NCBI RefSeq assembly: GCF_000473165.1
Contig: NZ_KI421504.1
Location: 1,935,437-1,999,436 of the forward strand
Direction: 5' to 3'
DNA length: 64,000 nt
Source: Leisingera aquimarina DSM 24565
GTDB taxonomy: Bacteria; Pseudomonadota; Alphaproteobacteria; Rhodobacterales; Rhodobacteraceae
In this document: positions 52,431 to 61,197 of the stretch, in pieces
Layout of the letters: the number at the start of each line of letters is the position of its first letter
How positions within the stretch are numbered: the stretch's first letter is position 1
Program-made: the position numbers and the translations under genes
Notes under the pieces: generated by a model
Seen by the model: only the letters and a program-made list of their open reading frames with translations
Told to the model about the DNA's origin: nothing
Database searches by the model: none

Positions 52431-53210
52431 ATGACCAAAACCCGCAAGACCACCAACCAGCGTGAAGAGGAAATCCTGCGGGCGCTGCAGCAGGCAGGCG
52501 GGTCCTGCAGGGTTAGCTATCTGGCTGGCAGGCTGGGTGTGTCCAATGAAACCATCCGGCGAAACATCCGTACGCTGGAGGATGCCCAGGTGGTCCGCAA
52601 GGTTCACGGCGGGGTGCATCTGGTTGAAGATGTGAACGAGCTGCCGCTGCAAAGCCGGATGGACACCCACGCCTCTGAAAAGCAGCGTCTGGCCATCGAA
52701 GTGGCCAAGACCATCAGCGACGGGGATTCGGTCTTTCTGGATGTCGGCTCCACCACGGCCTATGTGGCGCAGGAACTGCGGCAGCGGTCAAACCTCTTTG
52801 TGGTGACCAACTCAGTGCTGGTGGCCCATGCGCTGGCCTCGCGCAACAACAACCGGGTGTTTCTGGCTGGCGGTGAGCTGCGCCCGCATGATGGCGGCGC
52901 CTTCGGAGCCGAAGCGCTGGATCTGGTGCGGCGGCTGAACGTGCAGTTTGCCATTTTTTCGGCAGGGGCGATCAATGCCGAACTGGGTTTCATGCTGCAT
53001 GACCTGGAAGAGGCAAATCTGGCCCGTGTCGCGGCGGCCAATGCGCAGGTCCGGATAGTCGTTGCCGATCATGACAAGTTCAACAAGCGAGCGCCGGTGT
53101 CGATCGGCAAGGATACCAATTTCGAAGTCTTCTATACGGACGCGCAACCGCCGCAGGCAATCAAGGACATGCTCAAGGCGATGGATACCGATCTGATCGT
53201 GGTCGAGTAA
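52431..53210 (+). CDS. DeoR-family transcriptional regulator
   Basis: From ATG 52431 (AGGAGG site upstream) the 259-residue protein has an N-terminal DeoR helix-turn-helix (CRVSYLAGRLGVSNETIRRNIR) and a C-terminal DeoRC sensor domain (about 80-235) with GDSVFLDVGSTTAYVAQEL and VVADHDKFNKRAPVS motifs. DeoRC domains usually bind phosphorylated small molecules. It is divergent from the quaternary-amine operon, so it probably controls it; the adjacent kinase-like protein could create a phosphorylated inducer, which is inference. Confidence 0.88.
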   Translation: MTKTRKTTNQREEEILRALQQAGGSCRVSYLAGRLGVSNETIRRNIRTLEDAQVVRKVHGGVHLVEDVNELPLQSRMDTHASEKQRLAIEVAKTISDGDSVFLDVGSTTAYVAQELRQRSNLFVVTNSVLVAHALASRNNNRVFLAGGELRPHDGGAFGAEALDLVRRLNVQFAIFSAGAINAELGFMLHDLEEANLARVAAANAQVRIVVADHDKFNKRAPVSIGKDTNFEVFYTDAQPPQAIKDMLKAMDTDLIVVE

Positions 53211-53429
53211 CGGGACTGCGGGCTGCTGCCGGACAGTTTGCAGTCACACTTTTGCGGCTGCGGCTGATGGGTGTCCCATCCCTGAAACAGCTTCTTCTGG
53301 AATTTTCCATCTAGCCGTGCCTTGGGAAACACTCGTCCATAGGATGCCTGCCGCAGATGTGCCCGGTGCGCGGAATTTCTGCTGCGGAATAACTTTTTCT
53401 TGCCGCAACGAAAGGGATGCGCTACCCGC

Positions 53430-53600
53430 GCTTTACCGGTCCCGAAAGGGCTAAGAGGGAATCCGCGGTGCCTGCCGGCGCCAAACGGAACTGCCCCCGC
53501 AACTGTAGGCGGCGAGAGCTGTGCCTTGACGTCACTGGACCAAAACAGTCCGGGAAGACGGCACAGTCATTGACCCGCCAGTCAGGAGACCTGCCGGTGA
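53430..53600 (+). ncRNA. Cobalamin riboswitch
   Basis: The leader contains the conserved cobalamin-riboswitch blocks in order: AACTGCCCCCGCAACTGTAG near 53490, the CACTGG segment near 53534, CGGGAAGACGG near 53551, and the closing B12 box CAGTCAGGAGACCTGCCGG at 53579-53597. It lies about 155 bases upstream of an ABC importer gene on the same strand. Adenosylcobalamin binding normally shuts down the downstream transport gene. Confidence 0.93.
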
Positions 53601-53754
53601 AAACCGAAAAACACCGGGCGGGGTTGTCCGGGGAGGTTGCCGATAAGATGCGCCGCCGTTTTCCGGTGCCGCAAGCGGGGGCAAGGACCTCTGGCTTACC
53701 GGTCAATGCCCTTTCACCCGTTCTCCGGTCATTGACACATGGAGATCGAATATC

Positions 53755-54765
53755 ATGTTTTTGCGTTCCGGCCTGATCGGCCTTTCCTTAATCGCTGCCG
53801 CACAGGCTGCGGCGGCCGGTGGAACTTTTCCGCTGACCATAGAAAACTGCGGCCAGTCGGTCACTTTCGAGGCGCCGGCAGCGTCTTCCGTAACGGTTGG
53901 CCAAGCGGCGACCGAAGTGCTTTACGCGCTGGGGCTGGGGGACAAAGTGTTAGGCACCTCGGTCTGGTTCAACGACGTGCTGCCCGAGTACGCGGACCTG
54001 AATGCCAAGATCGACCGCCTGGCCGACAACGATCCGAGCTTTGAAAGCGTGGTTGCCAAGCGGCCCGGTCTGGTTGCAGCGCAGTACGAATGGCACGTTG
54101 GCCCCGAAGGCGTCGTGGCCAAGCGTGAGCAATTCCATGATCTGGGTATTCCGACCTATGTGATGCCCGCCGATTGCGTCGGTAAGGACAACACCACCGG
54201 CGGCGACGGCACCCGCACCCGGATGTTCACCACCGGCAGCCTGTACCAGGGCATTGAGGAGCTGGCGGCAATCTTTGGCGAAGCCGATAAAGGCGCCGAA
54301 TTGGTCGCCGACTACAAGGCCCGCGAGGCAGCAGCTGTTGCCAAGGCGCAGGAAGTCGCACTGGACGATGCATCCGCCGTGTTCTGGTTCTCTTCGCCTG
54401 AAATGGAGAGCGATCCGTTTGTGGCAGGCGAGAAGGGCGCGCCGGGCTACATGATGCAGCAGCTGGGTCTGCGCAACGTCATCGAAACCGACGAGGAATG
54501 GCCGACGGTCGGCTGGGAAACCATTGCCAAAGCCAACCCCACGGTGATTGTGATTGCCCGCATGGACCGCCGCCGCTTTGCTGCGGATGACTATGAGAAA
54601 AAGCTGGAGTTTCTGCGCAATGATCCGGTGGCCAGTCAGATGGATGCGGTCAAGAACAACCGCATCGTCGTGATGGACGCTCAGGCGATGGACGCCACCA
54701 TCCGTGCCATTCCGGCGCTGGAGGAACTGGCTGCTGAACTCAGCGCGATCGGCAACAGCCAGTGA
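53755..54765 (+). CDS. Cobalamin-type ABC importer, substrate-binding protein
   Basis: The 336-residue precursor has a Sec signal cleaved after AAAA. The mature protein is a helical-backbone (class III) binding protein with LTIENCGQSVTFEAPA at the start and the two-lobe TroA/BtuF fold. Binding proteins of this class carry cobalamin, iron-siderophores or haem. The riboswitch upstream and the linked BtuC/BtuD-type genes make cobalamin or a corrinoid precursor the most likely ligand. The stop overlaps the permease start (GTGA). A diagnostic cobalamin-contact residue set cannot be confirmed by eye. Confidence 0.82.
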   Translation: MFLRSGLIGLSLIAAAQAAAAGGTFPLTIENCGQSVTFEAPAASSVTVGQAATEVLYALGLGDKVLGTSVWFNDVLPEYADLNAKIDRLADNDPSFESVVAKRPGLVAAQYEWHVGPEGVVAKREQFHDLGIPTYVMPADCVGKDNTTGGDGTRTRMFTTGSLYQGIEELAAIFGEADKGAELVADYKAREAAAVAKAQEVALDDASAVFWFSSPEMESDPFVAGEKGAPGYMMQQLGLRNVIETDEEWPTVGWETIAKANPTVIVIARMDRRRFAADDYEKKLEFLRNDPVASQMDAVKNNRIVVMDAQAMDATIRAIPALEELAAELSAIGNSQ

Positions 54766-55811
54766 GCGCAGCCGCCGCAATCACCTGGCAGGGCGTCAAG
54801 GGCGCTTGTCTGGCCTTGCCGGTTCTGATTGCGGCGGTCCTGGCAGGCGCAATGATCGGGGAAACCGCGCTTGCGCCTGACCTTGTGCTGTCTGTTCTGG
54901 CCAACAAGCTGGCCGGGGCGGGCCTGCCGGTGGACCCGATCGACCAGGGTATCATCTGGAGCTACCGGCTGCCGCGGGCGCTGGTGGCGGGGGCCTGCGG
55001 GGCGGCGCTGGCAGTGGCGGGCGTGGTGTTGCAGGCGCTGCTGCGCAATGCGCTGGCCGATCCATACATCCTCGGCATCTCTGCCGGCGCCTCGACCGGG
55101 GCGGTGGCAGTGACCATTGCTGGGCTGGGAGGCGGTGCGCTGTCGCTGTCCTTTGGCGCCTTCAATGGCGCGCTGCTGGCCTTTGGCTTTGTTGCCATTC
55201 TTGCCCGGGCCGCCGGAGCAGGCGGCAGCCGCGCAGCGGCAGCGCAGATCGTGCTGGCCGGCATTGCGGGTTCGCAGCTGTTCAACGCGCTGACTGCCTT
55301 CATCATCGCTAAATCGGCCAATGCCGATCAGGCCCGCGGAATTATGTTCTGGCTGATGGGCAATATGAGCGGGGTGCGCTGGCCGGATGTGTGGCTGGCG
55401 GTGCCGCTGGCGCTGGCGGGCTGGGGGGTCTGCCGGTTCCATGCACGGGCTCTGGACGCCTTTACTTTTGGCACCGATTCCGCAGCTTCGCTGGGCATTC
55501 CGGTGCGGCAGGTGCAAGTTGTTCTGATCTTCGCTACCGCGCTGACGACTGCGGTGATGGTGTCAATTGTCGGCTCTATCGGCTTTGTCGGCCTGGTCAT
55601 TCCCCATGCGGCACGCTTCCTGGTTGGCCCCGGCCACCGCAGGCTGATGCCGGCCGCGGCGCTGACCGGGGCAGTGTTCCTGATTGGTGCCGACATCGTG
55701 TCGCGCATCATCATTCCGGGACAGGTGCTGCCCATCGGCGTTGTCACAGCCCTGATCGGCGCGCCGTCCTTTGCGGTGATCCTGGTGCGTGGAAGAAGGG
55801 CTGCGCGATGA
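54762..55811 (+). CDS. Cobalamin-type ABC importer, FecCD/BtuC permease
   Basis: The 349-residue FecCD-family permease has about ten membrane helices. Family segments visible are RLPRALVAGACGAALAVAGV, QALLRNALADPYILGISAG, FIGFVGLVIPHAARFLVGP-like and ALIGAPSFAVILVRGRR. A GTG start overlaps the stop of the binding protein gene, and the end overlaps the ATPase start (ATGA), so the three genes are coupled. With the riboswitch upstream, it is inferred to import corrinoids through the inner membrane. Confidence 0.9.
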   Translation: MSAAAAITWQGVKGACLALPVLIAAVLAGAMIGETALAPDLVLSVLANKLAGAGLPVDPIDQGIIWSYRLPRALVAGACGAALAVAGVVLQALLRNALADPYILGISAGASTGAVAVTIAGLGGGALSLSFGAFNGALLAFGFVAILARAAGAGGSRAAAAQIVLAGIAGSQLFNALTAFIIAKSANADQARGIMFWLMGNMSGVRWPDVWLAVPLALAGWGVCRFHARALDAFTFGTDSAASLGIPVRQVQVVLIFATALTTAVMVSIVGSIGFVGLVIPHAARFLVGPGHRRLMPAAALTGAVFLIGADIVSRIIIPGQVLPIGVVTALIGAPSFAVILVRGRRAAR

Positions 55812-56569
55812 AGATCGAAGCCCGCAGCCTGTCTTACTCCATCCGCGGCAAGCTGCTGTTGTCTGATGTCTCATTGACGGTGCAGCCGGGAGAGACCCTG
55901 GCGCTGGTCGGTCCGAACGGATCTGGGAAATCCACGCTGATGCGGCTGCTGGCGGGTCTGGCGCGCCCCTCGCAAGGCGAGGTTCTGCTGGCGGAAAAAT
56001 CCTTGGCGCGGCTGACGCGCAGAGAGGTCGCCCAGCGGACCGCGATCGTTGAACAGCAGGCCGACACCGCCGAGCGAATTACCGCACGGTCGGTGGTGGA
56101 ACTGGGGCGGACCCCTTGGCTGTCAGCGTTGAGGCCCTGGAGCGGCGAAGACAGCCAGCATGTGGAAAATGCGCTGAAGACAGTGGAAATGGAGGGGTTT
56201 GCCAGCCGCGAGTGGGCCACCCTGTCCGGCGGCGAACGGCAGCGGCTGCACATCGCCCGCGCGCTTGCTCAGAGGCCCGGGCTGCTGCTGCTGGACGAGC
56301 CGACAAACCACTTGGATATTCACCATCAGTTGTCGATCCTCAATTGCATCCGGAACCTGAAGGTGACCACCGTCGTGGCGCTGCACGATCTGAACCAGGC
56401 GTTGATGTGCGACCGGGTGGCGGTGCTGTCGGGCGGACGCCTGGTGGCGCTGGGCACACCGCAGCAGGCGTTGGCGCCTGAAATGGTTTCAGGGATCTTC
56501 GGGATCAAGGCCCGCTGGGTCGAGGATGCGGAGGGCAGTGAGCCGTTTCTGTCCTTTCACCTGGCCTGA
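55808..56569 (+). CDS. Cobalamin-type ABC importer, ATP-binding protein
   Basis: From ATG 55808 the product is 253 residues with Walker A VGPNGSGKSTLM, Q-loop AIVEQQADTAER, signature LSGGERQRLHIARAL, Walker B LLLLDEPTNHLDI and H-loop VVALHDLNQAL. The closest type is BtuD/FepC/FhuC ATPases. It is the last gene of the riboswitch-controlled operon. Directly after the stop lies a region of three consecutive palindromes. Confidence 0.92.
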   Translation: MKIEARSLSYSIRGKLLLSDVSLTVQPGETLALVGPNGSGKSTLMRLLAGLARPSQGEVLLAEKSLARLTRREVAQRTAIVEQQADTAERITARSVVELGRTPWLSALRPWSGEDSQHVENALKTVEMEGFASREWATLSGGERQRLHIARALAQRPGLLLLDEPTNHLDIHHQLSILNCIRNLKVTTVVALHDLNQALMCDRVAVLSGGRLVALGTPQQALAPEMVSGIFGIKARWVEDAEGSEPFLSFHLA

Positions 56570-56640
56570 GAGTGCCGCAGCACAAGTCTCCCGCCCGTTG
56601 CCGGATGTCCTGTCGGGCAGCCGGCGCCCGTTGGGCCCGG

Positions 56641-56703
56641 CGCCGCGCTGCGGCGCGGCGGACCGGTCAGCACTGCTGACCGGATGTTTCGCGCGCGAAA
56701 CAT
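56641..56703. repeat. Three consecutive palindromes between convergent genes
   Basis: CGCCGCGC-TGCG-GCGCGGCG (56641-56660) is followed by CCGGTCAGCA-C-TGCTGACCGG (56663-56683). Immediately after it, without spacing, comes the perfect 20-bp palindrome ATGTTTCGCGCGCGAAACAT (56684-56703). They lie between the ATPase stop and the stop of the minus-strand CoA ligase. The first two could be terminators; the third has no T run and resembles a protein-binding or partition site. Confidence 0.72.
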
Positions 56704-56758
56704 TAAGGCAGAAAGGCTGACCTTCTTGTCATCTTGCGGGAGATGGCCTGGGGCTGTC

Positions 56759-58255
56759 TTAGCTGTTGGTGATCCCGCCAAGGATCTTGTTGCGCTGGAT
56801 CTTCCCTGATGGCCCCTTCGGCAGGTCCGGCAGGATGTGGATCTCGTCCGGCGATTTGAACCGGCCCAGTACGGAGTGGCAGATCTCAATCAGCTCCAGC
56901 GGTGTCAGGCTGGAGCCGTCGCGGATCTTGACTGCGGCCTCGACCGTTTCGCCGTAGCTCTTGCAAGGACGGCCAAAGGCAGCGGCCTCGACCACATCGG
57001 GATGCGAATAGAGCGCTTCGTCAATCTCGCGCGGGGCGATGTTTTCGCCGCCCTTGATGATCAGCTCTTTCAGGCGTCCGGTTACAAAGACATAGCCGTC
57101 TCCGTCGATGCGGCCCAGATCGCCGGTGCGCAGCCAGCCGTCCTTGGTGAAGGTGTCCGCCGTGGCCTCGGGGTTGTTGAGGTATTCGCACATCACGTTG
57201 GGGCCGCGCACGGCCAGCTCGCCCTCGGTGCCATCGGTCACAGGTTGCTGGTTCGCACCGAGGATGGCGATGTCGTTGCCATAGCCGACGCCGGGGGAGC
57301 CGATCTTGCGGATGCCCGGGGGCAGGGGGTTCGACAGGATCTGCGCGGCGGTTTCGGTGAGGCCCATGGTTTCGATGATCGGTATTCCAAACCGGTCCTC
57401 AAACGCGCGCTGCACATCCGGGGCCAGCGCCGAGGAGGCGGAGCGGCCAAAGCGCAGACGTGCCCTTGTGCTGTCGACGGGATCAAGCTCCGAGTGCAGC
57501 AGATGTGAAATGATGGTCGGCACCACCGAAAACCAGGTGGCCTTGGACCAGCCCGCATGGGCCCAGAAGCGGCTGGCCGAGAAGCGCTCGCACATGGCCA
57601 GCGAGCCGCCGGAGATCAGCGTGCCCATCACCGTCACACACAGCCCGTTGATATGGTAGACCGGCAGCACGCACAGACCGCGGTCCTGCGGTGTCAGCTC
57701 ATGCGCGACCGCCGTGGTCCAGCCGCCGGCCAGCAGGCTGGCGTGGCTGTGGACAACCCCCTTGGGCTGTCCGGTGGTGCCGGAGGTGTACATAAGCAAA
57801 GCGTGGTCACCGGCAGAGAGCGGGTGCAGCTCTGCCGGTGAGCCGCCAGTTACTGCCTGCCTGTCCAATGGGGAGAGGATGGACAGGTCGGCAGTCTGCT
57901 CGAACAGCCCGGTCTGGCTGTCATGAACAAAGGCAAAGCGGGCGCCGCTGTGCTGCAGGGCGTAGGCGACGGCGGTGTTGCCAGCGACCAGGTTGATCAT
58001 CGTGGCGCGGAAGCCGCCGTACAGCACCCCGAACAGGCATTCGAGGGCTTCGCGCCCGTTTGGCTGCAGGATCGCGATGCTTTCGCCCTTCGCGATGCCC
58101 ATCGCGGTCAGCGAACTGGCGATGTCTTCGGCTGTGCAGCGAAGTTCCTGCCAGCTGAGGTCCGGACCGCCATCCGGGAAGACAAAGCCGGTGCCGCCTT
58201 CGCCGGCGCGTTTGTTCAGCCAGTCGCGAATGGTTCCCTTGGGCGGTTCCATCAT
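56759..58255 (-). CDS. sauT: Acyl-CoA synthetase (AMP-forming), sulfoacetyl-CoA synthetase-like (SauT)
   Basis: The 498-residue adenylate-forming ligase has the P-loop LLMYTSGTTGQPKGVVHS, the A5 motif ETMGLTETAAQILSNP, the A7/A8 hinge WLRTGDLGRIDGDGYVFVTG followed by RLKELIIKGGENIAPREI, and the catalytic Lys in PSGKIQRN near the C-terminus. By itself the specificity is open. Its start overlaps the stop of a SauS-type sulfoacetaldehyde dehydrogenase (ATGA), and in Cupriavidus necator SauT activates sulfoacetate to sulfoacetyl-CoA for SauS. The same role is proposed here from gene order. Confidence 0.75.
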   Translation of the reverse strand: MMEPPKGTIRDWLNKRAGEGGTGFVFPDGGPDLSWQELRCTAEDIASSLTAMGIAKGESIAILQPNGREALECLFGVLYGGFRATMINLVAGNTAVAYALQHSGARFAFVHDSQTGLFEQTADLSILSPLDRQAVTGGSPAELHPLSAGDHALLMYTSGTTGQPKGVVHSHASLLAGGWTTAVAHELTPQDRGLCVLPVYHINGLCVTVMGTLISGGSLAMCERFSASRFWAHAGWSKATWFSVVPTIISHLLHSELDPVDSTRARLRFGRSASSALAPDVQRAFEDRFGIPIIETMGLTETAAQILSNPLPPGIRKIGSPGVGYGNDIAILGANQQPVTDGTEGELAVRGPNVMCEYLNNPEATADTFTKDGWLRTGDLGRIDGDGYVFVTGRLKELIIKGGENIAPREIDEALYSHPDVVEAAAFGRPCKSYGETVEAAVKIRDGSSLTPLELIEICHSVLGRFKSPDEIHILPDLPKGPSGKIQRNKILGGITNS

Positions 58256-59673
58256 TGACCCGCCTCCGCCCAGTAGCTGGCAAAGATATCCTCCAATGCC
58301 GGCTCGCGCGCAGGGATTTCGCGCACGACTTTGGTGGTTTGCACGAAATGGCGCCAGTCGAGGTTGGTGTCGATCGCATTGCCGCCCCAGCTGCCGCAGC
58401 CCATCGACAGGGAAAACGGCATCCCATTGGTAAAGGCGCCGCCGGTGGCAAATGTATGGGCCTGATTGACGATCACGCGGCAGGTTGGCATTTCGCGGCC
58501 CAGCTCAATCGCGCGTTCGTCCTTGGCAGTGTGAATGCCGATGGAATGGCCGCCGCCCTGATGGTCCAGAATGCGGGCGGCGATGGCTTTGGCATCCGCG
58601 AAATCGGCGGCGCGGTAGACCGCCAGAATGCGGCTCAGCTTTTCGCCGGACAGGGGGTGATCCGGGCCGATCCCCTTGGTTTCCACCGCCAGGAATTTGG
58701 TATCTGCGGGGACATTTCCGCCCATGTCCAGCGCGGCCAGCATCTTGTCCGCGTCCTGTGCAATGACTTCGCGGTTCAGGTGGCCGTCCGGCCAGAGCCT
58801 GGCGATGATGCCGTCTGCGTCAGCCTCAGGGACCAGCGCGCCGCCTTCCTGGGCGAATGCGGCGATAAACCGGTCATAAATGGCGTCCACCACCACAACC
58901 GAGTTCTCCGAGGAGCAGGAGGTGGCATTGTCGAAAGTCTTGGAGGCGGTGATCTTGGCTGCTGCATCGGGCAGATCGGCGGTCTCGTCCACGATCACCG
59001 ACACATTGCCGGCCCCGACGGCCACAGCAGGGGTGCCGCAGGACTGGGCGCGGTGGACGTTGTTCTGGCTGCCGGTGCAAATCACCCGGTCGGCGGCCTC
59101 CATCAGCGCCTGGGTCTTGGCCTTGGAACCGGGTGCAGGGATCATCTGCACCAGATCCGGATCCAGCTCCAGCTTGGCGAATTCGGCGTGGATATAGGAC
59201 AGCAGCAATTCACAGGAGGCGACGCCCTTGGGCGACGGGGCCACGACGATTGCATTGCCGCCTTTCAGCGCGTTGATGATGTTGTTGGCCGGCGTTGCCG
59301 CCGGGTTGGTCGAGGGGACCACCGCACCGATCACACCGATGGGGCGCATGATTTCGGTGATGCCGGTCGCGGGATCGTCGCTGATGATGCCGTGGGTCTG
59401 GACGTCTGCAAGGTCGCGCAGCAGTCCCAGCGTTTTGCGGTGGTTCTTGGTGATCTTGTCCGGCACGTTGCCCAGGCCGGTGGATTCAACGGCAAGCGCG
59501 GCAAGGGACCGGTTGCGGGCGGGCTCCATGATGGCCCAGCCTGCCGCCAAAGCTGCCTTGTCATATAGCGCCTGGCTGCCGCGGGCCTCGAAGGCCTGCT
59601 GAGCGGTGCGCGCGCGCGCCACGATCTGTTTCACCTCGGCAGTGCCGACGGCGATTGCGTCCTGAGCGGTCAT
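58252..59673 (-). CDS. sauS: Acylating sulfoacetaldehyde dehydrogenase-like enzyme (SauS)
   Basis: From ATG 59673 (GAGGAAAGAC site) the 473-residue protein is a CoA-acylating aldehyde dehydrogenase without a fused alcohol dehydrogenase. It shows the NAD-binding loop GVIGAVVPSTNPAATPANN, the catalytic Cys in KTFDNATSCSSENSV, and the C-terminal QAHTFATGGAFTNGMPFS motif. The overall sequence is closest, by my recognition, to SauS of the sulfoacetate pathway, which reduces sulfoacetyl-CoA to sulfoacetaldehyde. The alternative is a general acetaldehyde dehydrogenase. Xsc and Pta, needed next in the pathway, are not in the window. Confidence 0.8.
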   Translation of the reverse strand: MTAQDAIAVGTAEVKQIVARARTAQQAFEARGSQALYDKAALAAGWAIMEPARNRSLAALAVESTGLGNVPDKITKNHRKTLGLLRDLADVQTHGIISDDPATGITEIMRPIGVIGAVVPSTNPAATPANNIINALKGGNAIVVAPSPKGVASCELLLSYIHAEFAKLELDPDLVQMIPAPGSKAKTQALMEAADRVICTGSQNNVHRAQSCGTPAVAVGAGNVSVIVDETADLPDAAAKITASKTFDNATSCSSENSVVVVDAIYDRFIAAFAQEGGALVPEADADGIIARLWPDGHLNREVIAQDADKMLAALDMGGNVPADTKFLAVETKGIGPDHPLSGEKLSRILAVYRAADFADAKAIAARILDHQGGGHSIGIHTAKDERAIELGREMPTCRVIVNQAHTFATGGAFTNGMPFSLSMGCGSWGGNAIDTNLDWRHFVQTTKVVREIPAREPALEDIFASYWAEAGQ

Positions 59674-59741
59674 GTCTTTCCTCGATTGATTGTCCGGGGC
59701 AAGGGGGCTGCCCCGGAGGGTTTCGGCCAGGGGGTGCGGGA

Positions 59742-60701
59742 TCAGAGCCCGGCCAGAAGTTCCTTGAGCGTCTGTTCGCGGGCGGCCCACATCGCTTTGA
59801 CCTCATCGCGGGTCATGATGTGCATGGGCGATCCGCCGGCCTGCATCTTCTTGGCCACACGCGGGTTGGCGAACATTTCCGGCACGGTGGCGGCAAGCTG
59901 GTCGATCACCTCCTGCGGGGTGCCCTTGGGGACCATCACACCGCGGAAATTGACCGAGGAGTTGTCCACTTCCAGCCCTTGTTCCTGCATGGTGGGCACA
60001 TCGGGCAGGAACTCGGAGCGTGCGAGGTCCGCGACGCCGAGGATCCTGACATTGCCCGCCGCTTGTGCGCGGAACGCATCGGACAGGTTGTTGACCCCGC
60101 CCATGACCTCACCGGCGATCACTGCCTTCATCGCAGCAGCACCGCCGCCTTTGGTCGGGATATAGGCCATCTTGACGCCCGCGGCCTTTTCAATCTGCAG
60201 CGCGGCAATGTGGTGGCCAACAAACAGCCCGGCGCCTGAGAAGGTCAGCTTGCCCGGGTTCTCCTTGGCATGGGCAACCACATCCGCCATTGAATTGAAG
60301 GGGCTGTCAGCAGCGACGACAAACACCGCCGGGTCTGCACCCCAGTTGGCAATGGGTTCAAAACTGTCAGAAGAATACTGCACGCCGCCCTTGATCGACT
60401 GGGCGATGAAGTGCGGCACGTTGTAGGCGGCCAGCGTGTAGCCATCCGGATCCGCCTGGGTGGCAAACCAGTTCCAGCCGACACGGCCACCGGCGCCGGG
60501 CTTGTTGATGATGGCGATGGGCATCCCCAGCGCATCCTCGTTGCCCGCGGTCATAGTGACGATACGGGCCTGAAAGTCAGTGGCACCGCCCGCGCCGTAA
60601 GAGACCATCATCATGATCGGGCGTTCCGGGTACTCCTCGGCCAAGGCAGCGCCTGCCAGGCCCATCAGCGTCATGGCAGCGCCTGTGATCAGTTTTCTCA
60701 T
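59742..60701 (-). CDS. tctC: TTT-family transporter, substrate-binding protein (TctC-like)
   Basis: The start at 60701 (MRKLITGAAMTLMGLAGAAL, with GGGAGGAGAAG upstream) gives a 319-residue exported TctC/Bug-type protein. Mature features are the N-terminal YPERPIMMMVSYGAGGATD pocket and IAIINKPGAGGRVGWNW, characteristic of the TTT receptor family that binds carboxylates. It is in one operon with TctB, TctA, SauS and SauT. The binding pocket would need to accept sulfoacetate if the pathway proposal is right; this cannot be verified by eye. Confidence 0.87.
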   Translation of the reverse strand: MRKLITGAAMTLMGLAGAALAEEYPERPIMMMVSYGAGGATDFQARIVTMTAGNEDALGMPIAIINKPGAGGRVGWNWFATQADPDGYTLAAYNVPHFIAQSIKGGVQYSSDSFEPIANWGADPAVFVVAADSPFNSMADVVAHAKENPGKLTFSGAGLFVGHHIAALQIEKAAGVKMAYIPTKGGGAAAMKAVIAGEVMGGVNNLSDAFRAQAAGNVRILGVADLARSEFLPDVPTMQEQGLEVDNSSVNFRGVMVPKGTPQEVIDQLAATVPEMFANPRVAKKMQAGGSPMHIMTRDEVKAMWAAREQTLKELLAGL

Positions 60702-60741
60702 TTTCTTCTCCTCCCTTATGGTTTCGGATCGCATCAAACGG

Positions 60742-61197
60742 TCAGAACAGAATTTCCCGCGGCGTGTAGACACTCAACAGCAGCGCGAAGAGTCCGTACA
60801 TCACGGCCACGAAAACGGCGGTAGTCAGGGCGCGCTTGATCCAGGTTTTGGCTTCGGAATGCGGCGCGGGGTCGTAGATCGACAGCAGAATGAAAAAGGC
60901 GATGGCGGTGGCGGTGTAGAACCCCAGCGCCTTGGCGGCCAAGAAGACATAGATCAGCATCACCGCCACCCCCGGTACCATGTTCAGGAACATGGTGCGT
61001 GAGACGCCCGAGCCGACCTTGCTGAGGCCCAGAACCGCCTTGCCAAAGGTCCAGCCGGCCAGCACCACAAAGACGGAGGCTATCAGGCGTGGGAACAGGA
61101 AAGCTTCGGCGGGTTGTTGAGTGTAGCTGATCCAGGCAACCCAGATGCCGACGGCAAAGACCAGGCCGGAGCCGAAGATGTGCTGAGACCGGTTCAT
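60742..61197 (-). CDS. tctB: TTT-family transporter, small membrane subunit (TctB-like)
   Basis: From MNRSQHIFGSGLVFAVGIWV (61197) the product is 151 residues with four hydrophobic segments (about 10-26, 36-54, 73-92, 95-145 region). This is the size and helix count of TctB. It overlaps the TctA stop by four bases and is followed by the binding protein gene. TctB proteins are poorly conserved, so the assignment relies on position between TctA and TctC. Confidence 0.84.
   Translation of the reverse strand: MNRSQHIFGSGLVFAVGIWVAWISYTQQPAEAFLFPRLIASVFVVLAGWTFGKAVLGLSKVGSGVSRTMFLNMVPGVAVMLIYVFLAAKALGFYTATAIAFFILLSIYDPAPHSEAKTWIKRALTTAVFVAVMYGLFALLLSVYTPREILF

Noticed and set aside
53755-56569. 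Siderophore uptake as the role of the ABC importer
   Set aside because: The fold allows it, but the cobalamin riboswitch directly upstream makes corrinoid transport the better reading.
58255-59568. A 437-codon open frame on the plus strand
   Set aside because: It mirrors the SauS-like dehydrogenase and has no recognisable domain.
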